DNA of 64,000 bases from Torreya grandis (GCA_037957365.1 JARHVA010001190.1:3230001-3294000); one strand, 5' to 3'; positions 33,530 through 46,375 are shown, counted from the stretch's first letter. Made by a program: numbers and translations. Notes: generated by a model not told the origin, from the sequence alone.

Positions 33530-34020
33530 TCCATCAAAGATGTCCCCATACACACCAAATCCATCTGGGAACTGTGTCTAAATAAATCTAGTCGAAAGAG
33601 GACATATCCCAAGACTGTTCAAGGAGTTGGGCAACTTATAGATACCATGTTAGGAAATGTAATCCAACCCAAATACTATAATTCAAGCAGTCCAGTAGTG
33701 GATGTCAATGTATATGGTTCCCTCATTTATAATACCTTAATAGACTTTGGAGAAGACATTAATATAATGACCAAGGAAACCATAAAAAAAAATTGGCCTG
33801 GAAGGTCTTCGTATAACTCCCACCATTCTAAAAATGGCAAACATATCATCAATTAAACCAGAAGGATTTATAGAAGATATGGTCCTTATCATGGATTCAT
33901 AAGAATACCTAGCTAATTTTATCATCTTACAGCCTAAATCCAACTTAGGAGGATATCCACTTATCCTCAGAAGATTATGATTGGCTATAGCAGATGCATT
34001 CATTGGTTGTAGAAATTAGT
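33530..34020 (+). pseudogene. Element 2 aspartic protease
   Basis: Plus-strand frame 33,647-33,856 has SSPVVDVNVYGSLIYNTLID then FGEDINIMTKETIKK, the protease active-site region with DFG in place of DSG/DTG/DLG. With frame changes the domain continues to MANISSIKPEGFIED, LANFIILQPKSNLGGYPLIL and AIADAFIGCRN (about 33,830-34,016). That is the LGGYPLILGRPWL..A.A.IGC ending common to Athila/Tat-like plant elements. Several stops make it dead. Confidence 0.82.
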
Positions 34021-34460
34021 TCTCTATCCACCATCTCAGCCTTGATGTGAAAAATAATTCAAATGGGTAGAAGATGAGGACAACAAGCATGTCTTATTAC
34101 AAAGTTTTATCATTATTGAACGTAACCCACACTTCAAGGAAAAAGATGATGACATAATAATTTAAAATGTCTTATAAACTACCTATCACATCAGTATACA
34201 CACAAACAACTTGTTATAATGCCTACCATGTCCCCTCTCCAACATCTTTCTAACAAAGGAATCCTCCACTAGTAAGGGAGGCATTAACATTTTTCATCAA
34301 CTACTACCACATCATTGCAGCATTAGTCCATTGTTGGGAAGTATATAATTCATGAGGTATCTATCCAAACAAGGATAAATCCTACCTAGATGTTCTATCA
34401 ACATCAATGACAAGTTTAATTTTGAACAAGAAACTTATCGCATAACCATGCTTCAAAAAC
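34021..34460 (+). other. Element 2 protease-RT linker
   Basis: Decayed coding texture without a recognisable domain, between protease and RT. Confidence 0.4.
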
Positions 34461-35620
34461 ATAAAATTACTTTTGTATGGGGCATCATGATATGAGATCT
34501 ATATGCCCACCATATATATCGAGGAGGAATGCTCACCCATCTTCCAAGTAAAAAGATTAAATCTTGTTGTCAAATACAGTGAAAATAGAACAACAAAAAC
34601 TCATAAATATTGGATTTATCTATCACATATCCAATATTTGTTGGGTTTATCCCCTTGTTATTATGCCTAAAAAGGAGGCAAAGGGTGTATTTGTGTAGAT
34701 TACAAATAACTCAATGCCGCCATGAGTAAAAACCACTTTCATTTTCCTTTCATTGACCTAGTACTTGACACATTGGAAAGGAAGAAATATTTATCCTTTC
34801 TTGACATATTTAGTGGCTATAAATAGATGAGAATAACTCTTAACGACCAAGACAAAACTACATTCACATAACCTTGAGGTTCATATGCATATTTTGTACT
34901 ACCTTTTAGATTATGATATTATCTTGACTACCTTGCAAAGGTTTATTTTGGGCATTTTTTCTGATCTATCCCATGATTGTGTTGACGTCTATATGGATGA
35001 CTTCATTGTTTATGGGCACACGTGATGAATCCATATAGAATCTTGAGAGAGTCTTTCAACATTGTCAATATAATTAGTTGTCTCAAAGTCATGAAACATG
35101 TTATATAATGATGACCAAAGGAATTTTATTAGGACACCACATCTCATTGCAAGAATATAGATAGACCCTACCAAGATAGAAGTAATCAAAAATTTACCAA
35201 CTCCACGTAAATAAAAGGATGTTTAAATTTTTATAGGACATAATGGTCATTATCATAGATTTATTAATAATTTTAATAAAATAATAGCACCTTTGTTTGT
35301 GTTACTTTCTAAATATGTTGACTTTGTATGGATTAATGCATGTTAACAAGCATTTCAGGACCCGAAAAACCTACTAGTATCGACTATAGTGTTACGTGGA
35401 CCACATTGGAAGTTACCCTTCCACATCCATACAAATATTTCTAACATGTTGGGAGTTATCCTTGGACAAATGGAAGGATCTTTAATCTACGGTATTAACT
35501 TTATCAACAAGAACCTTCACAAAACAAATCTTAACTACAATGTGACAAAAGTATAATTTCTTATAGTTTTTATGCCATCAATAAATTGAAACGTTACAAT
35601 ATATGTTATGTTATTTTTAT
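34461..35620 (+). pseudogene. Element 2 reverse transcriptase and RNase H
   Basis: RT begins with a HHIYIEEEC-like stretch, then WVSPLVI.PK, CVDYK.LNAAMSK and FPFIDLVLDTLERKKYLSFLD (34,620-34,805). After frame changes come YAYFVLPFRL (34,888) and the catalytic box VYMDDFIVYG at 34,987-35,016 with both aspartates kept. RNase H reads AFQDPKNLLVSTIVLRGPHW, KLPFHIHTNISNMLGVILGQ, and then EGSLIYGINFINKNLHKTNL (35,350-35,540), the retroviral-type domain joined to RT. No plant-type second RNase H is seen. Frameshifts and stops are numerous. Confidence 0.85.
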
Positions 35621-36039
35621 CCACATTAAACATACATCAATCAGGTATTTAATAAATAAACCATCAATTAGTGGCCACATAATTATATGATTATTAATTT
35701 TTTAAGAATTTAACATCACTATTGTAGATAGACTAAGGACAATGTAGTTTCATATTTTTTTATCATGACTAATATCTTCAGAACATGGTCCTCTAGTAAA
35801 TGATTATTTCCTGATAAACATCTTTTTACTGTATCTATTAACACTCCTTGGTTTGTAGATGTTGTTCATTGTTAACTATGTGGTTGTAGGTCTAATCCCA
35901 CTGCATTTCTCTCCAAAATAATTATGTTATTGGTGACAAAAATGGGTTCACACTCATGGATCTATGGGTATATCTTTCACATAAGACCTAATCTAATCAT
36001 GCACCAATGTATAAGGGATAAAAAAATAGTGGACATCCT
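35621..36039 (+). other. Element 2 RNase H-integrase connection
   Basis: Badly decayed. Short plus-strand words such as FRTWSSS (35,780) and PWFVDVVH (35,848) lie where the connection is expected, but nothing certain can be read. Confidence 0.4.
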
Positions 36040-37125
36040 GTGAGCATGTCATGATGAACCCTACAGGAGACATTTTGTTTCTAAGAGGACAACATTTAAA
36101 ATCTTGATTACAAGATATTACTAGTCTACCTTACACAAATGCTATCATTTATACCCACCACTATGATAGATATCAATGTATGGGGAAACCCATACGTTCT
36201 GACAAGATGCCTCTACAACCCTATCTGGTGGAGCCTTTTTATAATTGGGGGATTGGTTTTTATGGCCCAATAGACCTAAAATATGATAACAAGGAGTATA
36301 TTGGCATGTATACATTACTTAACCAAATGGGCAAAAAATAAGACACTAGCACATAAAAATGATTAGAAAATTGCAAATTTTCTCTATGGTGAGATTTGCA
36401 TAAGATACGAAGTACAAAGAGAGATGTTACAGATCAAGGATCATAGTTCACATCTAATCCAATTGAAATACTTGTTTGTGAATATAAAATCCATCACAAG
36501 AAGTCTACTCCGTATCATCCTTAGTCTAACGGCCAAGTAAAAGTCATGAATATAGAATTGGAAAATATTCTCACTAAAACAATAGTAATACACCATTGAG
36601 ATTAGACAATAGGTCTTCCTAAAATTGTATGGACATATTGAATGACGTAGAAGACTACCATTGATTTTATACCATATAAGTTGATCTATGGCAAGAAAGT
36701 TGTTATTCCCACAGAGTTTGACCTCAAAATATTGAGAACTGCCCGAAAACCTATCCTAGATTTGACTACAACATAGAAAGAGAATAATGTAGTTCAATGC
36801 CTTGGTTGAATTTTGAAGGGATGCATTACAACATACAGAAATGGTTGAACAACAAAGAGTTATATGGCATAAAATTTTATCAAGACCATAGAATTCCAAC
36901 GAAGAGATTGGACTCTGCTCTATGACTCCAAGTACAAGGACCATAAAGGAAACCTGAGAACACAATAGATTGGTCCTTATAAGATAGATAAAGTATTCAA
37001 AAATGGAGTAGTCAAGCTATAAACAATAGATTTGGTAAGATTCTCTTTATTAGTTAATGCTCATCATTTCAAGTTATATAAAAAACCACTCTCAAAGGAA
37101 ATATGTATAGAAGATCATTGAAGAA
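36040..37125 (+). pseudogene. Element 2 integrase
   Basis: Readable parts in order: a zinc-binding remnant around 36,110-36,200; the start of the core (WGIGFYGPIDLKYDNKEYI at about 36,243); then SKSTPYHP-like HHKKSTPYHP.SNGQVKVMN (36,490-36,555); LPKIVWTY (36,614); PYKLIYGKKVVIPTEFDLKI (36,678-36,735). The C-terminal part has LLYDSKYKDHKGNLRTQ, IGPYKIDKVFKNGVVKL and SLLVNAHHFKLY to about 37,080. No chromodomain follows. This layout fits Athila/Tat-like non-chromodomain elements. Dead through many stops. Confidence 0.82.
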
Positions 37126-38879
37126 TAACCCTTTATGGATGTAGAGTTGTCTGAAATAGTGAATGAGCACACTCTTTACACACCATAGTCTTTGAATGAC
37201 CATGTTCAACTATCAAACAGGCATTGTAGCTCACCCTTCATTTTCATGGATAAAGGGTAAGATATTTCAGCCTTAATTAGTATATCTATTATTAGGTTGA
37301 TTAGAGTCTAAATAAACATTTTGATTGTATAGTTGGTATGTTGGTTACTCAGAGTCGTGTAAAAATAATCAATGATGAAAACCTTCTAGCATTTTTGACA
37401 ACCATGGTCATAAAACTAGCTTATTTGTTGACTAATGGCTAAATCAAAGACCTTGAGCAGAAACCAGCTTGTTGGATACTACAAGACAAAAGTATTAAAA
37501 AAATCAATCAACCTCTTGGCATTCTTCCCTTTAATCTTCAACTCCTAGAACCTTCATGGGCCTCGTAAAAATTCTACACATTTCTCTATAAGAATGCTTT
37601 ACCTTACAAATTGATACTACATGTTATATCTTAGTTGTTACGGGTTCTACAGAAGTTGATATAGGTTACTCTTAGATGCTATAGGATAAAGTTTGATGCT
37701 ACAAGATTATGTAAGATGCTTCAATACAATGATAGAAGCTACATGAAAGTTTATACCTCTATTTTAAGCTAGAAAAGCTGATTCTTAACAAAGGATGTTA
37801 AGGAACTATTGCAAGTTCCTCAAGAATGTTATAGATTTTCACTCATAGTCCCTTATGATCATATTAATGGATCCTTCTTATTACAATGCATCTTCCTAAC
37901 TTAACAATATATATCACTACTCAAAGGAAGATTACCCTAATAGAATTATCCATGTCAGACCTCTATTTAAACAAATTCTTAAGGCCAACCAAAAACAACA
38001 CTTGTAAGTGATCGACATCAATAATTAGTACCATCTTTCAAACAATCACCTTCCACCATTCCTTCTGAAGTAAGACCCCTACTACATGAAGCTATAAGTT
38101 ATACTTTATGAAGCCTATCACTCCTGCTACAGAAAGTGTAATTCATCTGACAATATTCATTCTAAATTCAACAAAAACCCACCAATTCAATCAACATTTT
38201 TTAGTCTTCATTCTAGAAAATAACACATCCTTCATATGACATCCGACATGGCTACTGTATAGGCTAAATGACACAATTTAGTCATCAAAAATAACAAAAA
38301 CATCTGAAATTATTGGTAAACCAATGTGTATAAAGGTAATGATGACATCTTTTTTCTATGAATAATCATATTTTTTTCATTTAAACATCTAAATTTATGT
38401 TCATGCATATTCAAGTAGTAGTCTCAATGCCACGTCTTCAACCCAAGACCAAGTATTACATTTTGATCAAACTTGTCACATCAACCTCTTCCATCTAATT
38501 ATCACATTCCCTTCTTCATGATTTTCCATGACTAAGTCGGTCGCCCAAGGATGAGTGTCATGTCAATTAGGGGAGTTCCATAGACTCCCCTAGAAAGTTA
38601 CATGACTCAAATAATTGCTACATACACATGGAATGTCTGGTTAAGGCATGTTTTAGGGAGTCAAGTGTGAAATATAGCATTAGGTAATTATTAATCACAA
38701 TATGTGGGGAATTGAGAACCAACATGATGATAAAATAAACATCAAACATCACCAGAATTCACTGCTCAATTGTGACCAACTAGCCAGAACTAATTTTCTT
38801 GTTGTAGGGGAGAATAATTCAAGTAAAAATAGGAGGTGATGTACTCAAATGTGAACCTACATATCTCACATCACTGAAG
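37126..38879 (+). other. Element 2 spacer after integrase
   Basis: About 1.75 kb with no conserved coding signal. From 37,600 to 37,760 words such as gatgctac, gaagctac and gttgctac recur with irregular spacing (a decayed short repeat). Otherwise nothing. Confidence 0.45.
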
Positions 38880-41235
38880 GAGAGAAGATAGATTGTTGAC
38901 ATCTTCCAAAATGCAAGATGGATGAACTATTTTAAAAAGCTTATAGGGTATGATAATTTGCAGACTTTGGTGAATGATGTAGCTAATATGAGAGGGCTAT
39001 GGGTTTAGGTGACTGAAGAATTGCTAGAGGAGTCACTGGATTACCATGCACAGGGTAACTATGGTGGAGGAAATACAATGCTACTACACAAGGGACCTAT
39101 TTTGTACAGAATGGGAATAATTATAATTCTCAAATCAAGGTACACTTTGTTCCTCATTACCCTTGCTTTGGTCAAAAGTTTCCCTCTACATTATCAATTA
39201 CTTGGCTAGTAAAGGTAGACATTCAATTTTATATGTAAACCACATCAAATTCTTAAATCACCTTAGGCATAAAATAAGGGTGAATGTACCCAGTTTATAC
39301 TTGAATATGTTAAGCATGAATGAGGAGTATTAGAAAGGGAAGCCAAAGTATTTGTCACATCACTATTTGATTCAATTAATTTTGCAAAGATGTTTAAGGG
39401 ATAAGAGGCCTAACCTAGCCTAGGATGATTTCTTAACAATGCAATAGCTACCTAATAAATAACAATAGGAATTAGTTGTTGAACAACGTGAGGTAGTTGA
39501 TGAGGAACAAGCAGAGACTATTAAAGAGCAAAAGGAAAATACAGAGAGGCCTAAGAAGAGAAGAAGAAATAAGTTAATATTAACATGATCATCCTCATAA
39601 TCTCAAGTCATAGGCAAAAATAGGACTGAATACATCCCCTCCATATCAAAACCTAGAAAGAAGCAAAAGGTTCCACCTCTAAAAGTTCCTAGAAGACAGT
39701 GTCGAAGGATAGGTGCATAATAGCAAGACAACATACTTTATATCTCCTATTGTTATCCAAATAGAAAGTAAAGAGTCACCTAAGAAGGAGGAAGGGATGA
39801 GAGCAGAAGAAAGTGAAATTGTTAGAAGTTTTGAAGAAGATAACTCTACCTCTTCCATCGTTGAGGTTCCATCCTTTGGGGAAATGGAACACTAGGGTAC
39901 TCCATCAAATTCAGCGAAAGAAAATACAATCAAAAAAGAGTTTGTTGATTAAAAAATGGAAAAAAAATAAAAATAAACCCTTGTGTAGTCAAAACAAGAT
40001 GGGAATTGAAAAATGTTAAAATCCCTAAGGGAAATTGAAACCTTTAGGGCACAAATCAAAGAATTAGAAACTAAGGAAGATGATTTGGATAATTTTGCTA
40101 GGGTGGAAAAAGTAGAGAGTAGATATCTTCAAGCCCTTATAGTTCAAACCATAGTAGAAATATATCCTATGGTTGCAGGCAAGACAAAAAAAATTGTTTC
40201 ATCCATTGCCACTCAGACATAAGGACTAAGTTAGGAGGAACCATTCATGAAAAGAAATGTTATGATATATACCTTGCAGCTCTAATGGCATAACTAGTTC
40301 AATCAATTGAAGGATGAAAACAAGGCTTTGAAGAAGAAGGTTGAGGAGAATAATTCACAAATCATAAAATTTCAAGAAAAGGTAGAATATGAGTCAATCA
40401 ACAATATAATTCATGAATTGTAGACCATCTGCAAGGGTCTATGTTTTGTACCTTGAAGAGAAGTGGTTAAAATTTTATTTTATGAGAAATTATTGTGATC
40501 TTCCCAAAATGTTAAGTGAAACTCATAAAAATATCACCCCGAAGGATCAAAATTGATTATGTAAATTTTATATACACAACTATGTTATTCCCAATGATCT
40601 AGAATGTAACTCAAATCTATATTTGGGTAATCTATTGTTGAGATATTTTTATTCTTATATTAATAATGAGAGTAAAATAGGTAATTAATTGGTAGTGTAC
40701 CATGAAAAAGAGAAATAAATTGCATTAATGATTAGAAGGGGAACTATTAGGTCAAATAGAATAGAAGACTAGATCAAGTTAATGAACAAAATAGAGGTAA
40801 CTAAAATAACTAGGAAAGAAAAAATAGAGGTCCAAAATAAGCATTTGAATTTTATGACACAAATAACCTAGCAATCATTTAATGTTTGTTTAGTCAGATG
40901 GAATGAGCTTACCCCAGAATTGAAAAAGAAACATCCATTTTTAAGCCATAATTTTAGGGAAACTCTCAAAAAGGTCACTAAATATATTGATGTTGCAAAC
41001 ATAAAGAGACTAATTTGGATTGTCATAACATACCAACCTCCTCTTTTTTGGTTTCACATTCCGAATTGTATGGGAATACAACAATTTGATGAAAATGTTG
41101 AAGCAAGGAAATAGAAAAAGGTAGAAGACAATTTTGGGATTTATACAAAATATGAAACAATGCAATAGATCCATTAGATTTATGTGTACTCTGCTCCTTT
41201 GTACTCAGGTTCAAATTGCTCAAGGACTAACATGT
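38880..41235 (+). pseudogene. Element 2 extra ORF region, function unknown
   Basis: Downstream of integrase and in the same orientation, coding texture returns. 38,930-39,460 reads (with shifts) FADFGE, RGLWVRVTEELLEESL-like, PKYLSHHYLIQLILQRCLRD. 39,480-39,900 is Glu/Lys/Arg-rich (VDEEQAETIKEQKENTERP, KRRRNK, SISKPRKKQKVPPLK), a possible basic nuclear targeting stretch. 40,010-40,220 is open and coiled-coil-like (KSLREIETFRAQIKELETKE). 40,900-41,230 gives KKKHPFLSHNFRETLKKVTK and WFHIPNCMGIQQFDENVEAR. I recognise no domain. It sits where plant Ty3/gypsy elements often carry additional ORFs, and ends just before a polypurine tract. Confidence 0.5.
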
Positions 41236-41248
41236 TCATTTGGGGGTG
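41236..41248 (+). promoter_or_regulatory. Probable polypurine tract of element 2
   Basis: The bases catttgggggtg stand directly before TGATGTGTCAAGG. A short G-rich tract followed by TG is the expected PPT/3' LTR junction. Confidence 0.45.
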
Positions 41249-42774
41249 TGATGTGTCAAGGAAATTAACCATTAAATACCTCTAATAACCTCTTTTATTG
41301 ACTCATTGTTACCATTTATAGGCATATAAAGTTGTCTTTTGTACTCTCCCTTATCCTATAGTACTAAATGAATATGATGTGCATATATTTATATTTTATG
41401 ACTAAAACTATTATTTTATGAATAAAACTTGATTCATGTACTTTTATTAATGTTTTGGAATTACTAATAATTTGATGTGTTCAGATAGAAGGGACAATTC
41501 ATGAGTTGTAAAGAACATAGCCAACCCATAGCAACTAGACAAGCCAACCATAGAAACTACAGCAGTTGACTATTATAAACCATAGAAACTACAGGTTTGA
41601 TGATTTCAACTTGTATCAACCACTAATAGATATTGTAGAAATTGGAGATAAAATTGGCGAATGCATAACCATTGATAGCATTATTGATGGAACTCAAAGT
41701 GAGTGAAGGCACAACTAGATCAACCCATAGTAATTGTAAAATAGTTGTTCCAACCTATAACATAACCATAATGGTTAAATGATAGTACCATGTTGTTATT
41801 CACATTGAGTTGTGGCAGTTAGTTGAGTATGAAGATGGATCCTATAATCTATAATAAATAGATCAATGACCAAATACTTCATTTACACTTCTTTCTCTAT
41901 AAACCATTCTTATCTATTATTGTAACCATACAAATATTTTCTTTGTTCTCTGCTAACACTGATTGGTTTGTTATGTAGCATGAATAAGTGATATCCATAA
42001 ATTATTTTGTAACTAGATGAGCAACAATATTCATGCCTCCTCTATTTAAGATATATGGAAAAACATAGGGATGATGATGTTTTTAATATTGAAGCATATA
42101 GAAGATAGAGAATATAGTCTGAATTCTTTGTAACCTTTTATTATACCAATACTCACGTTGTTATAGAATCATTTAATGCAAGAATAATAGGTTTGACGTA
42201 AAATAGTTATTTTCAAAGGAAGGATTTGGAACTCGACTATGACCGAGGAGGGCCCCCTCGCAAGGACTTGTGGTAAATAACCTGATATGTTAGTTTAGTT
42301 ATTATTTATGTTGTGTGAATAAGTATAGTTTCCTATTGAAGTTTGTATATGTGTTTGATTTCTTAAGATTGATCCAGTAAAGGAATTTGATACTTTTGTG
42401 ACTATTATTAGTTTTCTCTAGGAAGCTTCCAACCCATAGATCAATAGTTTATTTCATTTTCATCAAGTGTGATTTCATTTCCAACACTTTACTTTCATAC
42501 AATTTAATTTATCAAAGAGTGTTTTCCTATACGCAACCTATGGTCCCTCAATCTCTAGAAAGAACTAGTGTTGCATATATAGTATCGACATCTTGCCAAG
42601 TGTATAGACCTCGAGTGGACAATTATTGAAAGTAGCATAATCAATAAATTAAGTGTTTGTCTCATGGAATACCTATGTCAAGTTGTATGTGAGTGATTGG
42701 ACTATGTCAATTTAATTAGAGAGTTGATTTTTCTCGTCACTCTCTATGGGTGATGGTACATAACAATAATGGCA
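41249..42774 (+). other. Probable 3' LTR of element 2 and following flank
   Basis: Noncoding DNA starting TGATGTGTCAAGG right after the PPT-like tract, which fits a 3' LTR. Its other end and its 5' partner were not found, so length is unknown. An imperfect GC-rich dyad (cgaggagggccccctcg) is at about 42,243. By about 42,775 element 3 pol has begun. Confidence 0.4.
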
Positions 42775-43905
42775 CCTGGCACATGTGTCCTAACTAAAAG
42801 GAGATAAACAAATACACCATCAAAGATAAGTTTCATATTCTTGTAATTGATGATTCCTTCAATCAATTATATGGTGTTATTTATTTTACAAAACATGATC
42901 TTCATTATGGGTATCATCAAATATGAATCAGAGATGATAGTATTCATAAGACAGCTTTCATAGCCCATGAAGGCCATGATGAATTTCAGGTGATGCATTT
43001 TGGCCTCACTAATGCACCATCTACATTTTAAAGTTTGATGAACTCTATTTTTTAGTCATTTCTACAAAAAAATGTCTTGGTGTTCTTTGATGATATTTTA
43101 ATATGTATAAAAACATGGGGAGGATCAATGTCATCATGCGAATGAAGTTTTAGATATTATTAAACAATGTCATCTTTATACCAAGATTTTTGGATCCAAG
43201 GAGGTTGAGTATTTGGGCCATTATGTTTCACATGATGGCATCAAGGTCGATCAACACAAAATCAAAGTGATGGTAGAATGGAAAGTGTCTAAAACCCTCA
43301 AAAACCTCTAAGGATTCATGGGGATTTTAAGTTACTACTGTCATTTTTTTAAAACATTATGGCACCATTGCATCACCACTCATAGCCTTATTTTAAAAGG
43401 GCTCCTTCAATTGAAATGAGGTGGCCACTCAGGAATTTGAGAGTCTAAAGGAGGCCATGTGCACCACCCAAATTCTAGCTACTCCAAATTTCTCCAAAAG
43501 CTTCATTGTGGAATGTGATACATCAAGTTATGGCATGGACACAATACTCATGCAAGAAGGAAGACCCATTTTATTTAAGATTTTCCAACTCAAAGGTAAG
43601 AATTTTCTAAAGCCTATTTATCAAAAGTAAATGATGGCCATCATTCATGTAGTAAAACAATGGCAACCATATCTCATGGGAAGGTTGTTTAAAGGTGAAG
43701 ATTGATAATAATAGTCTAAAATACTTCTTGAAATAAAGGTAGTCATCATAAGAACAACAAAAATTGGTCACTAAGATGTTGGAATATGAATTTGAGATTT
43801 TATACAAGAAAAAAAAAGCAGAATGTCATGGTTGAAGCACTATCTAGGAAGGATGAGTCTATAGAGGAAATGTTGCGTGTTGTGTCCATATTACAAGTCA
43901 AGTAA
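42775..43905 (+). pseudogene. Element 3 reverse transcriptase and RNase H
   Basis: RT reads DDSFNQLYGVIYFTKHDLHYG, with [24 protein letters not shown] then NAPSTF, and the catalytic box VFFDDILICI (43,079-43,108) with both aspartates present. After frame changes come YLGHYVSHDGIKVDQHKIK and VEWKVSKTLKNL (43,213-43,310), then an open stretch (43,421-43,630) with FESLKEAMCTTQILATPNFS, FIVECDTSSYGMDTILMQEG and LKGKNFLKPIYQK. The RNase H end has SLKYFLK and KKAECH.STI.EG-like remnants of the VADALSR motif. The start of RT (fingers) is missing. Confidence 0.87.
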
Positions 43906-45431
43906 GATGAAGCAAAATTAGAGTGGAATAATGATGTCATTACACTGGATATTATTCAAAATATCTAACAAGATCCAAGTGTTTGATATTTTTTTGTGGA
44001 AAGGGGATACTCTCTAGTACAAAGATAGGTTTTACCTATGCAAAAACTCAACCCTTAAGCATAAGGTTCTTACAGAGCTTCATGTTTCTCTAGTAGGTGG
44101 GCACTCACAGTTATTGAAAACTTACCATAGATTCAAGCAATATTTATTTTGGGAAGGGATAAAAGGATAAGTCCAACAAATTGTGGCAAAATGTATGGTA
44201 TGTTAGAAAAATAAAGGGAAGACAATCAAGACTCTAGGTTTGTTGCAACACAAGATTAGAGTGGGAGAATAATTTTGTTACACTAGATCTTACTCAAAAT
44301 ATCCAACAAGATCTGAGTGTTTCTGATAAATATGTGTGGAAAAGGGATGCTCTCCGGTATAAGGATAGGTTATCATGTGCAAAAACTCAACCCTTAAGCA
44401 TAAGGTGTTTATGGAGCTTCATGTTTCTCCAATAGATGGGCGCTTGGGCTTCTTAAAAACTTATCATAGAGCCAAGAAGCATTTATTTTGGGAAGGGATA
44501 AAAGGGGAGGCCCAAAACTTTGTGGTAGAATGTATGGTGTGTCGGCAATGTTGAAACTTTTATCTATTCCTAGCCAGATTTGGGATGAGGTTTCCATGGA
44601 TTTCATAATTGGTTTGTTAAAGTATAAACATAAAATTTTCATCAAGGTTTTTGTGGATAGACTCACCAAATATTACCATTTTTTTCATTATCACATCTGT
44701 TTGTAGAAAGTATAGTAGCAACAACATTTATGGATAAAATTTAGAAGCTCCATGGGACCCCAAAGTTCATAGTAAATGATTTGGATCCTGTCTTTACCAG
44801 TAGTTTTGGGACTGAGTTATTCTCATGTTTTGGTACTCAGCTAGCTCTTAACTCATCTTATCACCCCCAATCTGATGGGAAAATCAAGGTGGTCAATAAA
44901 TGTTTGGAGGGTTATCATTGATTTTTTACTTTAAATAAATAGGAAAAATGGGTTCAATGGTTTGACACTAGTAAAATGGTGTTATAACACTTCTTTCCAT
45001 ACCTCATCCAAAATGTCTCCATTTTTGGCACTCAATGGGTGCCATCCACTATTCATCACCTTATCTTTGAGGATCCATCCAAAGGTTTGAGCAGTTGAAG
45101 AACACATTAAACAGTAGCATGAGGTACTTTCTAGTCTTAGATAGAACTTGGCAATGGTGCATAACCACATGAGTAGCAAGCTGATTAACTTTGTAGTGCA
45201 ATACATTTTGAAGTTAACGATTAGGTTTTTGTGCATTTACATCCATATAGGCAAATGTCCTTGATAAAATAGAAGGATAACAAGATTTAACATAAGTATT
45301 ATAGCCCTTATCAAGTTTTGTATAATATTGGTAGTGTAGCATACAAACTAGAGTTACCTCATTCAAAATACATATGATCTTCCATGTTTCCTACTTGAAA
45401 AAAAAGTTCTAATCCAAACATAGTTACTAAA
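43906..45431 (+). pseudogene. Element 3 integrase with internal duplication
   Basis: The N-terminal zinc-binding region occurs twice in tandem: 43,916-44,256 and 44,257-44,545 share words such as aactcaacccttaagcataa and tttattttgggaagggataa. The first copy keeps the NKGKTIKTLGLLQ tail; the second lacks it but continues into IPSQIWDEVSMDFIIGLLK and KVFVDRLTKYYHFF (44,570-44,690). Then come KFIVNDLDPVFTSSFG (second catalytic Asp), ALNSSYHPQSDGKIKVVN (Glu region changed to Lys), and a C-terminal YYSPYQVLYNIGSVAYKLEL (about 45,300-45,360). Element 4 interrupts the gene at 45,432. Confidence 0.85.
45427..45431. repeat. Target duplication of element 4, left (ctaaa)
   Basis: Four of five bases match ccaaa at 58,451-58,455. 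The C copy gives the sense codon expected in the interrupted integrase, so the T here is the later change. Confidence 0.85.
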
Positions 45432-46372
45432 TGTTGGGCCCCAAATTTTGAAGACAATTTTGGCTAAGTACTTTTTGGTAACAAGTGGTGTGGGAGAGAC
45501 ATGGTGCGGAAGATTGTGGTGTGAGAATCCATGGCACAGAAGAAGCAAGTCCCATGGAGCAAAGAAGCATGATACACAGAGAACCCGAGAATGCAAGACT
45601 CAAATTTAGCATAATACTTGGAAAAAGTGTGTAAAGTAGAGACGGTTATGGAGTGGTTCGCAGGAACATTGGAAAAGACTAAGTCAAGAGTGAATCCAAC
45701 ACCAGTCAATGAGAAAATAGGTGCTCAACGATGAAGATCCAGCATTGAGAGAGTATATAGAGGCAATTAGGCCTGGGTCCATAGGAATTTATTGTAAATG
45801 GCTTGTCATGACTCAATTCCATTGATGATTATTGGTGAGTCATCTTATTTGTATTTACTTTGATAACTGATTGGTCAAGGTAAACTAAGTATAAATACCC
45901 CCTTGTTCTACTTTGTATTGTTGTTGATGAGTTGGTTATCATTGTAATTCTGAAATCCCTTTACATTTTGACATAACTTATGAATATAATGGAAGGCAAC
46001 ATATGTTGACAAAAAGCTTGTGTTCATTTGTCTATGGTTATAATGGAGTTGATAGTGTATGTTATCAATTTATGCCAACTTCTTTTTCTTTTGATAGTTA
46101 AGTGATGAGGAAATAAGTTCAAAGTTAGATATAGGACTAAGGATGAGTTTAGGACTAAGTACTTGTTTAAGCACCCTAGTTTAGGAAAGTAGATGAATAC
46201 ACCCTCATGCAATAAAGCCAATGGGAACCTATCTTAAACTATGTGCTTTGGGTGAGTGTGCAAGGACCCTTTTTTGTGTGAATTGCCAGCGCACTAGCAC
46301 ATTGGAACTCTTGTTTTCTTAGGTGCACAACTAGGAAAAAGATATGCCATTTTAAATGAAAAGAGCCAAACA
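45432..46372 (+). repeat. Element 4, 5' LTR (941 bp)
   Basis: It starts TGTTGGGCCCC and ends CCAAACA, and aligns over its whole length with 57,510-58,450. A TATA box (45,890-45,897) follows a CAAGGTAAACTAAG context conserved in both copies. Small ORFs in it are repeated in the other LTR and are not genes. Confidence 0.93.
45890..45897 (+). promoter_or_regulatory. Element 4 LTR TATA box (TATAAATA)
   Basis: TATAAATACCCCCTTGTT is conserved in both LTRs (the other copy at 57,968-57,975), about 460 bases into the LTR. A core promoter at this point fits the U3/R boundary. Confidence 0.7.
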
Positions 46373-46375
46373 TTT

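Noticed and set aside
42236..42252. GC-rich near-palindrome cgaggagggccccctcg
   Set aside because: Imperfect and isolated. No stem-loop terminator or known site can be supported in a plant nuclear context.
45363..45709. Cluster of three overlapping minus-strand ORFs
   Set aside because: They lie in the 5' LTR of element 4 and recur in its 3' LTR (57,396-57,823).
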